Made by a program: the position numbers and the translations under genes. A model generated the notes under the pieces. That model did no database searches. It was not told the origin of the DNA and was given only the letters and a program-made list of their open reading frames with translations. Positions 11,774 to 22,999 of a DNA stretch of 64,000 nt are shown here, piece after piece (the first letter of the stretch is position 1; each line of letters starts with the position of its first letter). Origin of the DNA: Rhizoctonia solani (lineage: Eukaryota; Basidiomycota; Agaricomycetes; Cantharellales; Ceratobasidiaceae). The DNA is taken from contig NC_057372.1 of the NCBI RefSeq assembly GCF_016906535.1, forward strand, positions 3,081,501 through 3,145,500. Reading direction: 5' to 3'.

Positions 11774-13811
11774 CTAGGCCTTCTCGAACGTAAATGTCAT
11801 CAGTGTGAACGAATGCTCCTTGAACACGATCGGTTTGCTCGCATCCCATTCTCCGAAGTCTGCACAACCTTCACAGCTTCCGGAGTTTGGATCGTATTCG
11901 CCGCGCCACATCTCGGCCCATACCTCAAATTTGTCGTATTTGGCGCGACCCTGACTTTCCCACTTCCGACGAGCGTCTCAGGGAACCTCAACGAAGCACC
12001 TAGTGCAAGCTCCAAATGCTTATTCACTACCGCGATTCTCACGCTCCCTACACCTTCTCCACCTTCGACGTATACGGCGCTCGCATCCAAGTAGGGTTGG
12101 GGCCCAGCGGTAAACTGGGACCATGAGGGGTGAGTCTGGCCTTGGAACTGGGGAGTAGCTTGGCCAGTTAGCGCGAGAGATATGGCGGTACCGGATCGCA
12201 TGTATTTGGCGAAGAGGTAGTAAGGATGGTAAATTGTTTGAAGAATATGTGACGTAGGTGTCGTTATAATCTACTCGAGAAGAATTATTTAGTTTGGAGA
12301 ACGGGAAAGGGCGACGTGGATGTCATATACCGGTGAGATGACATTGACGCTTTGAGCAATACAGGCAATCGCTACTTTGTCGGCCTTTCGAATAAAAACG
12401 TTCATCCACGATGCGATTGCCAGAGCGTCGGAGAGGTCGTATATTTCTGCGCAAGCTTTCAGTAAAACAAAAAAAACAACAACAACAAATGACCTACGCT
12501 CCAATCCATTCTCGGGCGTCCCTTTCGTAAAGTCCCAAGACTAAAAAAAAACGTTGTTTATGGATAGCATGGAAGCGGAGGATAAAAAAAACTCACGTTC
12601 CACTCATCGAAAGCAATCTTAATTTGCTTTGGTACATTTTGTTCGATCCGCTGCGGACCCATTTAGACCAAGTGCAGAAACAGGTTAGTTGAATACTCAC
12701 GGCCAAATCAATCAATCCTGTGCAAATATCGATGGCCTTTTCTGCAGCTGCTGGGCCAAATACATTCCTCTCGTATCGCGCCCTCAAACTCGTATCTTTG
12801 AAATCGATGTCCGGGCCAGGGCTTGTATACAAATGGATACTATGATAGTCGACCCATGGGACCAATTTTTGTAAGACTTCGTAGTCCCATGAAGAGACTC
12901 CGATTTCGCCACATGAGATGAGAACAATCGAGGGATCCATAGACTTAAGTGCGTGAGCCCATTGGTGAGCCTTTTGAGCGTATTCTTTGGCGGGTAGTTG
13001 ACCAATCTGCCATTTTCCTAAAAGTGAACCAAATCAATTCACCAGGTCGAGAATGGTGCGAGAGAAGGTCCATACCATACATCTCATTACCCAAGCCCCA
13101 AAGCTTTACACCATAGGGTTCATCTCTTCCTGTGTGTTTCCTGCGCAGGTTGGCCCAGTAGGTGTTTCGAGTCCCGTTCGCATATTCAAGCCACGCAAGG
13201 GCGTCAGTAAGAGTTCCAGTTCCCACTACAAGAAGCTTATTAGCCACGTTTTCATTTACCGAGAATCCCAAAGGAACCAAATAGGGGATGAGGATAGAAA
13301 AAACTCACTGTTTAGGCAGATATATGGCTCGACCTTTGCCTCTTTGCACCACGTCATGTACTCGTCCATCCCGAACAAATTACTTTCTTCAGAGCCCCAG
13401 GCGAGTTCAGGCCTGCGAGGACGCTCTGATGCAGGGCCTATTCCGTCTTGCCATTGGTATGCACTAGATTTTGGCTGGTTTTAGTGCTAGCATGAGCAAG
13501 GATGAGAGGATAGGACCAACCTGACAAAGTTTCCGCCTGGCCACCTAACGATTGGAACCTTCAATTCATCTCTCAAAAGATGCAACACATCCTTCCGGAA
13601 CCCAGACGAAGTTATGAGATCCTTGGGAGTCTCGGGGTCCGGGACGATTCCGCCGTATATACCTACGCAGATCCAGTTGTTTGTTAGATAAAACATTCAT
13701 GAATTTGCTAAGCGGCGCACATCGACCCAGATGCTCGATGAAACCAGAGTACAGTCTATCATCGACTGGTGCGATGATGTGCGCCGGGTCTACAGATATT
13801 GTTGTAGTCAT
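11774..13811 (-). CDS. GH51 alpha-L-arabinofuranosidase
   Basis: Removes arabinose from arabinan or arabinoxylan. Start at 13811 with no leader (MTTTISVDPAHIIAPVDDRL), suggesting an intracellular form. Motifs in order: GFIEHLGRC, YGGIVPD, VPIVRWPGGNFV, WQDGIGPASERPRRPELAW, LWGLGNEMYG (acid/base Glu), IAFDEWNVWDF (nucleophile Glu), QSVNVISP and HPYYLFAKYMRSGT. Many introns. Near 11943-11950 the frame appears to lack one base: upstream reads VVNKHLELALGASLRFPE, while the natural C-terminus (FEVWAEMWRGEYDP, KEHSFTLMTFTFEKA) is in another frame and no intron explains the switch. It sits between the MFS inverted arms. A GCGCGCG site lies about 100 bases upstream. Confidence 0.9.
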
Positions 13812-14470
13812 GTTATGAGCACAATAAACGAGTCGGACCAGGTCGAGGCGGAGAGTAAATCACAAAAACGTTGAGTTGTCTGGTTCTGTCAGAATGTGAG
13901 TTTAAATATTGCGCGCGAATTCGAAGTCGTCGGGCCGGTCGGAATAGACTTTGACGGAGAAGTTTCCATCTGCAGCATGATGGTGGTCGAATTTGGGAGA
14001 TTAGTCCGGGAGATGTTATAATTTGATTTGGACCAGGTCAAATGAAATTCGCACCACTGGTAGGAGCAAACGATGATGGCAGAACTATTAGCATCAATTG
14101 AGTAGCGACCTTTGTTTAATTTACTCCCGTTTCCCGATCTTTGAAAGAACAGTACAAATGGTACGATTGTTTTAAAATGACATACATTAGTTTGATTTCT
14201 CTCAATTTACCAAGCCTGGCTGTACTACGAGCCATGTATTATTCTTATTGATATGAAGTCGAAGCCAGACTCCTGGCGTAACATTCCGTAGGGTATTCGA
14301 AAATCGGAGGAGTGGGAATGGAGAGCAAACCTCAGACAGAAGGGATAGAATTGGGTAACATTTTCGGCACGAACACGCCTCCCAATTTACATAATCAAAG
14401 ATGAATATGGCAGGCTCGTCAAGCCTTGTAGCGTACAAGCGGTCGTATAGCGTACATCTGCATATATTTA
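13812..14470. other. Promoter side of GH51 and gap before the right arm
   Basis: Contains ATTGCGCGCGAAT at 13908-13920. No gene seen. Confidence 0.45.
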
Positions 14471-16594
14471 TAGCTCTATATACTACTGACAGCCGGTCTA
14501 CTCTGCTTCAGCGCTGTTTATATTCTCCCGAACAGTCTCCTGTCTTTCTTGAACCGCGCTGGGACGGGATTGGTCAACTCAACTATAAGCATTGTCCACA
14601 CCAAGACCCCTTACCGTAAAGCATACATGCGACGCCCAGTATCTGTATGCTGCCGCTGTATGCAGCCAGCGCATGCCAGCTATGTCCTGCGCCATCTAGT
14701 ATAACCCCTCCAATCGGCGGTCCGCTTAGCATCCCTACATCGCCACCGCATATACACTATCCTCAGCGTCTTGACACGCTTCAGGGCCCTTGCACACGAC
14801 TCACCCGGCACATTCGCAATGTTGAACAGCCCAGTCAGAGTCGCCAGGTTGTCTGTCCCGTACAGCGTAGCCGCGATCGGTGTCACCAAGCTCAAGAAGC
14901 AAGGTCCTGTCAGACCGAACACCACCCTGAGCTCATCCCTTAGTACCATGCTCTATGCGGCACACGAAAGTGAGAACTGCCTACGAGAACACCATGATCC
15001 CCGCATATGTCTCTGCCGCAACGTTCCACAGCACAAGCTGAGACAGCCCGCTGATGGTGATCGCAAGTATGAACGCGTTCATGAACCCGATCCGGTCTGC
15101 CACGTGACCAGCACCAATCCGACCGATAGCGCTGGCGAAGCTCATGATTGGGATAGGCAGGTTGGCGAGTCGGCTGGAGATCGCCGGGATCTTCTCGCCG
15201 GTGTAGACCGAGATGAACACGAACGGGCACATGTATCCGCTGAGTGTGGGGCGGCTCAGCCCAGAAATTGCAAACGCTGGAGAAAGAGACGCAAGGACTC
15301 ACAAGAGCGCAAAGAACAGGGCAGTCCAGCAGCTCCAGAACGTAGGATCAGCGAGGTACCTCTTGTCGAGCCACTGTATCTCGCGGACGGGCTTGTTGGG
15401 ACCAGACGCCGACGGGCGAACCTTGACAAGCAGGAAGCCAAGCAGCATGGTCAGGCCCTGGACGAAGGAGTAGATTAGCAGAGTCTTCCTGAAGCCAATC
15501 CGGCTGAGCATCTCCTGATTGGCAATTCGGATAAGATCAATCAGCAGTCGTGTTAGAGTGCGGCTTCTTGGGATATGATGCGCACCTGAACGATGAGTGC
15601 CGGGACTGCTGCTCCAAAGGACGAACCGGCGATGACGAAGCCTGTGGCGACTCCGCGGCGCTTGCTGAACCACTGGGACGGCAGGGCAAAGACCATAGGC
15701 AGCAGCAGACCGCATCCCACGCCTTGCAAGACACCCTGTGTGAGAGAGGTATGACTCATGTGCCTACCTCTATGCTCTGAGAAATGAGACTCACCTGAGT
15801 GAGAAAGATGGACCACAAGCTGGTGCAGAAGGCTGCGAGCAGCTGGCCGACAAAGACAACAATGCAGCCTGCTGCGATGAACATCTGAGCCAGCATCGGT
15901 GTCAGCGTCAGAACGACGCGCATATAGTCATGTAGCTACCTTGTACCCGCTGTGCGAGCGAGAGAACGCGTGAGTGAGGTGAGTAGCGCTGAGTGCGTAG
16001 CTCAGTTTGAAGGCTGAGTAGCGACTCACTATCTGTCTCCGAACTTGCCAGACACAAAGGCTACTGTCATCATTAGCTAGTCGGAGCATGCTGATGTCAG
16101 TTGGATGGATCAAGAGCAAGGAGGTCGGACGGACTGCGTTCTGAAGCGAGCCTATGACACTGAGCGTAGCTCCTGGAGTGCCGGCTAGAAAGTGCTGAGC
16201 ATGGTACTTCTGGAACACTCCCCATATCAGGCTGTGGGGTGAGAGGTATGTATGGTCAGTCGAGGTAGTAGGTATGGACAGTGAAGAGCACACTTACTTC
16301 CATCCTGGAAGGAGAGCGAGGGGAGGTGTTAGCCAGAGCAAGTGCTGAAAAGCTGGGAAGATACGGACCGATGGAAGGACCGGATATCAAGGCGCAGCCA
16401 AGGACGACCTTCCAGCCGTCGATGCCTCCTTCTTGGAAGTGGGGCGAGTGGGGTTCGGGGGCAGAGGGAGGGTTTTCAAGCTGGTGGATGGACTTTTCTT
16501 GGGAAGCAATGCGTGTAGCTGGATCTGAGTCGCCAACGGTCTGGGCATCCCAGTCACGACTCTGATTTTCTGGACGTGTGCGAGCATCAGAGGG
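14471..16594 (-). repeat. Right arm of the ~2.1 kb inverted duplication
   Basis: Reverse-complement partner of 6324-8435. The arms are separated by about 6 kb carrying three genes. Long identical runs extend into introns, so the duplication is young or has been homogenised by gene conversion. Confidence 0.85.
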
Positions 16595-16603
16595 CGCGTC
16601 CAT
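14518..16603 (-). CDS. MFS transporter (monocarboxylate-porter type), intact copy
   Basis: Twelve-helix permease of the fungal MCT-like MFS group; the substrate cannot be told. Spliced reading starts MDAPSDARTRPENQ (a second in-frame ATG lies upstream at 16663). A soluble tail is followed by DGWKVVLGCALISG, WNLIWGVFQKYHAQ, GATLSVIGSLQNA, FVSGKFGDRYGYK, GVLQGVGCGLLLPM, QWFSKRRGVATGFVIAGSSF, WTALFFALL, GRIGAGHVADRIGF and FGLTGPCFLSLVTPI, then ARFKKDRRLFGRI and stop at 14518-14520. The SKRRG-A-x-G and GxxGRxxxG-type loops are typical of MFS. Roughly eleven exons, including a 7-base exon at 16298-16304 and a 10-base exon. The frame is open across all junctions, unlike the inverted copy. Confidence 0.85.
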
Positions 16604-17089
16604 GTTGAAAAATCTAGTTACACGGGCAGCCTCCGGTAAATCAAGGTTGTTGACATGATGCATCCTGCCTATATACGGTTCATTTGTAAGCGCCCGAGAT
16701 GGACCCTTTCTTTTACGTTTGATTGTGCCGTTTGATTCCCGTGTAATCCCGTGTAATCCCGCTTAATCCAGCTTTTCTCCTAAGCATGTCACGATTTAAA
16801 TTTAGCGCAACGGTGGTACTGGCATACCCTGTTATGCTCGCCATTCAGACAGTTCCCAGAGATGAGTCAATTGTGCTCACTACCCGAATGATAAATTTAT
16901 GCAGGGTATTCTCTTATTAGTTAATGGAAAATCTCCACCAACATGCTCACTAATTACCACATTGTGCGACTGGGGGTTTCTTGCTTGCTCCTATTCATGA
17001 GATCGAACAAGTAGTCTCTTTTACGTTGAAAGTCTGGATTATGGTTATACAAGCATTGAAGTGATTTGTGTTTGGCTGTCGTCCTCGTA

Positions 17090-17296
17090 CTCTACGGGGC
17101 CCCAAAAGTCTCGGGAGCGCTCCGGGACTCGCTTTTGTCGGCGAGCATTCCGGAGCGTTTGGTATGACGCTCGGAAGAACTCGTGGAGGGCTCCTAAGTG
17201 CTCGCCGAGCAATCCCGATTCATCGGATCCTAACGAGGAGGTTCCCAAAACCGGAGCACTCCAGAGCGCTCCCGGGTTCTTGGGGCCCCCGTAGAG
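17090..17296. mobile_element. Foldback (MITE-like) element
   Basis: Begins CTCTACGGGGCCCCAAAAG and ends with the reverse complement form CTCTACGGGGGCCCCAAGAA. The arms continue as CGGGAGCGCTC on both sides, and inner segments (GGCGAGC near 17140, GCTCGCC near 17200) also pair. Total 207 bases, GC-rich against AT-rich surroundings, no coding capacity. The open frames crossing it on both strands follow from the palindrome. A target-site duplication is not clear. Confidence 0.7.
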
Positions 17297-17798
17297 ATAT
17301 GCACCTCTTGCGGACATCATTGCTACGCATACAGGCAGTTTCGCAGAGCCATCAGCCTCGTTTAATTGTAGCTCTTATTACTCGTAGTGTTTCAATACAG
17401 ATGCTTCTCCTGGCCAAACTGCAGCTGGCTTACATTGCTCGAAATATCCTGACTTACCCCGAATCTCGTCAAAAGAATGTTATGCTGCGTAACTGTGCTA
17501 TAGGAATCGAAGGTTTCTCGTCCCATGTCGTGCATTTAATGTCTAAGGTCTGGGTACGAATACCAATGATACCGTTATGTATACTAGGGGGTCTAGTTAT
17601 GCTCATCGATGCAAAATATCACGACTTCCCCTGGACCATTTACATAAAAGCTTTGTAAACCGGACAAGAAGCTAAATTTATGGTATAAAACACGTAATAA
17701 ATTGAGACAACTGAATGAAGTTTGATTGAGAGAATTTGGTGTTTCGAGATCCGGAGTCATCGTTTGTGTCCATGGTGATCTGGGTACTATCAATGTAA

Positions 17799-17837
17799 CT
17801 CACAGGCTTTTGTTGAGTCCTTGACAGCCTGTGTGAG
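17799..17837. repeat. Imperfect inverted repeat
   Basis: CTCACAGGCT at 17799-17808 against AGCCTGTGTGAG at about 17826-17837, separated by 17 bases. Part of a hairpin-rich gene-free strip. Confidence 0.5.
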
Positions 17838-17900
17838 CAAGGAGCCATAGTACACCAATAAGGAGACTATCTATCATGTTTCTCAACCTTTGAGGCTCTG

Positions 17901-17926
17901 TCCCCAGGCTCCTTTTAGCCTGGGGA
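17901..17926. repeat. Perfect 10-bp hairpin, loop 6
   Basis: TCCCCAGGCT, loop CCTTTT, AGCCTGGGGA. Followed by GTTTTTCCCCAG. Confidence 0.6.
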
Positions 17927-18198
17927 GTTTTTCCCCAGCAGGTTCTGACGCAGAGAGTGCCTGCGATAGTAGGTGTATATTACATAACAATACATAGTCA
18001 GATTGACCAGACTTATGCAAGAGTCGGTCAACTCGAGTGTGACATGATGTAACACGCTAAGCGCGAGCTGGAGCCGGGCACGATCATATACCCCGAGAAC
18101 TCATCAGCACTCCAGAAAAAGCGATTAAATGAACATAAGAATTGTGCCTCTAAACCATGTTGAGATTATGCCTTGTATCATAAAATTGGTGTTCCAAA

Positions 18199-18225
18199 TT
18201 AACTCCCAATTTTGCTGGGAGTTAA
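18199..18225. repeat. Perfect 10-bp hairpin, loop 7
   Basis: TTAACTCCCA, loop ATTTTGC, TGGGAGTTAA. About 180 bases upstream of the MAD2 ATG. Confidence 0.6.
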
Positions 18226-18305
18226 ACGGAAGAGATTCCATGGATGAACCCCGCCTCTGGTTGATTGTTACTAGCATGACAAATACTCAAACAATGCAAC
18301 GCGGG

Positions 18306-18311
18306 CACGTG
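18306..18311. promoter_or_regulatory. CACGTG box upstream of MAD2
   Basis: Palindromic E-box/CBF1-type hexamer about 93 bases before the ATG at 18404. The same hexamer is found near three other non-metabolic genes in the window. Binding is inferred only. Confidence 0.4.
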
Positions 18312-18403
18312 ATCGTGTGCAGCCTTTCTGCTATCCGCGACCACAACCATAGCCATAGCATCCGCTCTCACAAGTTTTTTTTTTTTTTGGATATTAGTCT
18401 GTT

Positions 18404-19173
18404 ATGGCCACTAAACTCTCCTCGAAAACCAAAAAGGCCATAACCCTCAAAGGCTCTACACAGATCGTCACCGAGTTTCTGAAATACGCATCGTATACAA
18501 TCCTGTATCAACGTGGCGTCTATCCTCAGGATGATTTTCATTTTGTTAAAAAATATGGGCAAACGCTACTAGTTAGCCAAGACCCTGCTCTAGAAAGATA
18601 CTTGGATAACGTGCTAAAGCAAGTTCATGGTGAGTTTCCGTACTCAAACCTTACGATGCATTAAATTGACATCACTTCTGCCCTTCTGACATTACTTCCA
18701 GAGTGGATCATGAAGGGCGATGTCTCACAAATCGTGTTGGCTATTTTAACACGAGAGACGGGCGAGCCACTAGAAAGGTGGACGTTCGATATCCACGTCA
18801 CGGAGGCTGCGCCCGGCGTGCTGGAAGGAACGTAAGTAATTTTCCACGTCTTCTCACTTTTATTGACGCCCATCACTCGCTACCTAGTGCCCCTTCCAAA
18901 CCGGATTCGGAAATTCAATCGGAAATTCGTGCTATCTTAAAACAGATCTCCAGTGCTATCACATTCCTACCTGATCACTATGACCCTACTACTTTCAAGT
19001 TGCTTGCTTATACAAGAGACAGCGGCGAGGCTCCTGTCGGTGAATGGGTAGGCTCGGATGCGCATCTATTGCCAGCTGCCGAAGCGCAACAAGTCAAACT
19101 TCGGAGCTTTAGCACAGACTTACATCGGATCGAAGCAATGGTGGCTTATCGCTATACGGGCGACAACGCATGA
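18404..19173 (+). CDS. MAD2: MAD2 spindle-checkpoint HORMA protein
   Basis: Acts at unattached kinetochores, binding Mad1 and Cdc20 to hold the anaphase-promoting complex. Exons 18404-18629, 18702-18831 and 18888-19173 join in frame to 213 codons, close to the usual about 200. The N-terminus reads ITLKGSTQIVTEFLKYASYT, then ILYQRGVYPQDDF, VKKYGQTLLV and LDNVLKQV. The middle has LERWTFDIHV. The C-terminal safety-belt part includes SAITFLPDHYDPTTFKLL and the final VAYRYTG. All are recognisable HORMA/Mad2 blocks. It is somewhat longer than yeast Mad2 through extra residues around WVGSDAHLLPAAEAQ. Neighbours are unrelated. Confidence 0.93.
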
Positions 19174-19659
19174 TTACGATGTGAGGGTAGTTTTGAATTC
19201 GTGGATCTTCGTATAAATACTTTAATTCTTGGTCGATGCCTCTTCTTTTATTTCTTTTCCCATGGTTGATGTATCCATTACTCATTTAATGTTTTACTCG
19301 AACCGGATGCCTTCAATGATTTCAACCAAGCCAAAGCTCAATAACATGGCACGGATATGAGACAGGAGCAAGTCGTGTCCTGTGGAAATATCAGTAGGTA
19401 AACGTAAATACGTTAAAAAGTCAAATGTTCTTCATTCCCTGCTCAATCCAAGGTCCAACACAGACCTACCTGGAGGCTCAGCCCAGGAGTTAATAATATA
19501 TGAGAAAGGAGTTATGGCTTGAACTTCTATGTTTCTTTGCGCATATACACACTCAATCTTTCGCAACTCTGGCTAATTCAGAAATCGCCAGCGTGTCCGA
19601 TGTTTGGTGACGATGAGATCAGATAATACTTATATTGGTATAATTATATGGCCTTTGAT
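19174..19659. other. Gap between convergent MAD2 and Hsp70-like genes
   Basis: About 490 bases of AT-rich sequence holding both 3' ends. Nothing else seen. Confidence 0.4.
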
Positions 19660-22332
19660 TTACTTCATGCTAGTATATAATACGGTGTAGTTTGACTGGT
19701 GGTCCGGAGCGTATTCTAATTGACGAGCACTTGTGCTGGCCCTGCTCGAAGTATGCCCTACGGAACAGAACAAAGTTTTGAATGATGGGTATCTTGTATT
19801 TCCAGGCACTTCGGTCACCTTTTCGACCCATTCCAATCTCGCTTTGAGCTCAACCCCGTCAAACTCGATACATAATATAAAACCGAGTCTCCAGCAGTTA
19901 TCTGAGCTCGGATCCTTCTGAAGAGCACCTTCCATAGTACTAATCTGAGCACTAATGAAGCAAACCAATTCAAAACCGTCGATCATGTTATCTTAAAAGC
20001 AATTCAGCACGCTCTGAAAGTACATAGCGAAGAAGCGAATTAGGCATACCATTCGAATCTACCACCCAGCCTGGAGGAGACGTCGCTTCATTTACCCATG
20101 CATATAAAGCGACCGTAAACTGGCCCAAGTCGGGATTGAACGACTCGTACATTCTTTCGTATGCCTTTTTGATAACGAGATTGCAATCTACCATTTGACT
20201 CTGCCAGATTGACATAATCGCGAGATGAGCATCCCTCGTATATACCTGTCACACTTACCCGCGCAATGATTTGACTCCACTTTCCGCCTACATGTGGGAT
20301 CCCATTTGCCAAGGTCTTTGTCGGGCGGTGCACATGCTCCAGGACTTCTGGGTCGTATGGTTCCATAGTTTTCAGCCCGAATGACATGCGCGCCGCCCTC
20401 CCAACGACACGTTGCTTAACGTACCAAATGATAGAGCCATCCGATGCAGCTTTACCACTATTAATAAGGTGCACGCGTGCTAAGGAACATTATGTTTTTT
20501 AGAATGATGGGGCACGTACTAGGTATCGTCCAGGAATAACACTCGGATATTCCATGGGCGGAATTCTTCTTCGACCCGCCGCCGTAGATACTTGCTAGCG
20601 CCGAACCCTCCCACCAGGAATATGTACTAAGCACAGAATGAGTAAGCTAGAAAGGAGCACAGAGTCGAAACATACCTTTGGCCTCATACCTGCCAACTGC
20701 TTATGTAGGCTCTTAATCACACCCCGCACAGGATCCTCGAAAAAGCTTTGAACAACTTTCCTGTGATCAAGTGAACTTAATAACAGATAAATATTTGTTG
20801 TACTGGAACAAACTTGCGAATCTATCTTGCATATACCATCGGGGTTTTCCGGAAGCGAAACCCCTGCTTCAACGACATAATATTGCTGTGCCTCGGGTCC
20901 AGTGTTGAACTCCCGCTTGCAATGTAGCTCAAAGTTTTCTTCTCCCTTTTGTATAAACTGTTCGACCATTCGCTGCTGCTCTGGAGGTTGAGCATTCAAG
21001 ATACTTTTGAGGTATTTGATAAATGCCTCGTTGACAAAAATGCCTCCGGCGGGTTGACCTAAAATGATAAAGGTCAAAAACTGCCAGCAAAAAGCTTCCG
21101 TGGTGGTTTACAATCTGAAGGCTTGACTTCTTTGAGGCGGATTGAAGGAGTGGGGGAATAAAATGCGGTGGGAGTGGCTGACTTTGATTTGTTACTCCGG
21201 AATGCATTAGTTAGGCGGGTACGTATGCCCTTCTTCGCATCGGTCACAGTCGCTGTCTCTATTGAGAAGACCAAGATGACATTACCGGTGTGGGATGATG
21301 TGCAAGCACTGAACCAACGTACCGGGATTACGGTCACCCGTCATCTCACCTTCAGCTACTCCCTGAACTACGTAGGCCGCAGTATCGACCGTTGATCCAC
21401 CAGCATCACAGACAATGAACTGGTCTCCCGGCTGTGTAGATAAACATAGCGAGCATAAGCAATTTAGGCCAAACATAAGGCTTAGACTTACTTCGAGATT
21501 TTTATATTGCTTCCATAGTATGTAGTGTACCGATGCCTCTGCTTCTGGGACAAACCTAACTCGCCGTACAGAATCATCTCCTCCGATAAATCCACTCATG
21601 ACCACAGAAGATCGCAGTCTGGCTTGCTGTTGGACCCCCCACCCATTTGGGTGCGCTATGACCAAGGTTATGTTGCGGGATAGCTCCTCCCAGTCTTCCA
21701 TGTCGGATCTTTCATTGATACGCTTCTTGGTATGTTCGAGTAGATATCTTATGATATCTGCGTATACGGTTTCGATAGTGAGTCCAGCTGGAAGGGCTGA
21801 AAAATAGTTTGTGAGTGGATATTTATACATTTACTTTTGAAGCGGTTTTTTAATCACCTTCGAAATTGAAATCTTCATAATTTGCCATTGCAGGAGGATG
21901 GAGGAAGAGCTTGAAATACCGAACCAAGTGCCAATCCTGGTCTTTGGCAGCATGCCGATTTCTTGGAGTATATACCTCAGCTCCGGCCACTTTAAGCTAC
22001 TTGGATTAACGAACGAAATACAATATCAGCCGAAGTTAACGAACCTGGTTGTATTTGTCGTAATATAATTTCGAAGCAGTCTTTGCCTCATCAGTGCCGC
22101 CGAATCCAGCTGCACTTGGCCAGTGAGTCACCCTTTCGGGCAAAGGTACTCTCCCTATGGACATATGCCATTTTTTCAGATCTCAGCTCTCTCAAATCTC
22201 AAGTTAATGGAGGGGGAACTAGCCTGGTTGTAAATAAGAGAATGTTACACTACTGTGTGCTGTCCCAATGTCGAGGCCAACTACGAACTCAGGCTTTCCT
22301 CCCCAGGGCACGTCGTCAATGGGAGTTGGCAT
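19660..22332 (-). CDS. Hsp70-like ATPase of the HSPA12 type
   Basis: Actin-fold ATPase distantly related to Hsp70. Starts at 22332 (MPTPIDDVPWGGKPEFVV) and leads at once to the phosphate-1 loop GLDIGTAHS. Next come HWPSAAGFGG and LYYDKYNQ, matching the W-P-G...K-x-P-T-x-L-x-Y block of fungal HSPA12-like proteins. Phosphate-2 is FIVCDAGGSTVDTAAYVV. The adenosine loop is FLVGGFGASKYLRRRV. C-terminal segments include RLGFILCIEFDGVELKARLE, the usual end of this family. About ten exons. Junctions checked near 20030-19990 keep frame if a 59-base intron is removed. No ER signal, so cytosolic. Client or function unknown; such genes are often multiplied in Agaricomycetes. Confidence 0.85.
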
Positions 22333-22999
22333 GGTACGTGGTGGAAGTAAACAAGTTTAAGCACTCAGAGTTTGTACAGAGTTGTGTGTGAAGCCGATAT
22401 TCATTGTTGCCCACGAGGGTTGGACCGTTTAGATTTCCTGATCAGTTGACAGAAATAGCCATGTGTAAACCCGCCAAGAATTGGGGCTATAACGACGTTC
22501 ATCGATCATTACTATACTTGGCATCGAGACCGGTGGCTTCTCTGCGGGACCCCCAAGACCCGGAGCTCCCTGGTTTTGGTGACTTGCTAGTGCTTGCTCA
22601 GGTTTAATAGATATGGAGTGTTGCCTGAGCATTCTAGCACATCTGTATCTGCATCTTCATACCCAATGCTCCGAATTATTCGTCCACCACGAGTCTGTGA
22701 CCATTCCGGGGTCTTCGCCTAATTGATGGGAGGAATTGGGGGCCTCGGCATTGTTACCGCTATTGGTATTAGTACCAACATGCTCGGGGTAGTTACCTAA
22801 CCGAACCGCCACATCGATTCAAGATAGGAATATGCCTCTGATGGCGCGCCACTACGGCACCTGATTTGCCAGCAGGGCATCATTGTAGCAAGATATGTAT
22901 ACACTTCGCGACGCGTGTGCCCAACCGTCCCGCTTATGAGGACTTGAGGTTGGGGTGTCCTTCGTTATTCCATTTCAACTACCACCTCCCCAAGAGTAA
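22333..22999. other. Divergent promoter gap
   Basis: Lies between the Hsp70-like gene (minus) and the ZZ-finger membrane protein gene (plus). Short open frames only. Confidence 0.4.

Larger units (their letters stand above)
16604..18403. other. Gene-free strip rich in foldbacks
   Basis: Includes a short tandem GTGTAATCCC repeat near 16740-16765, the foldback element, three hairpins, a CACGTG at 18306-18311 and a 12-base T run just before MAD2. No supported gene. Confidence 0.5.

Noticed and set aside
13053..13484. 143-codon plus-strand frame
   Set aside because: Antisense shadow of the GH51 exons.
17045..17658. Overlapping open frames on both strands across the foldback element
   Set aside because: They arise from the GC-rich palindrome and have no family resemblance.
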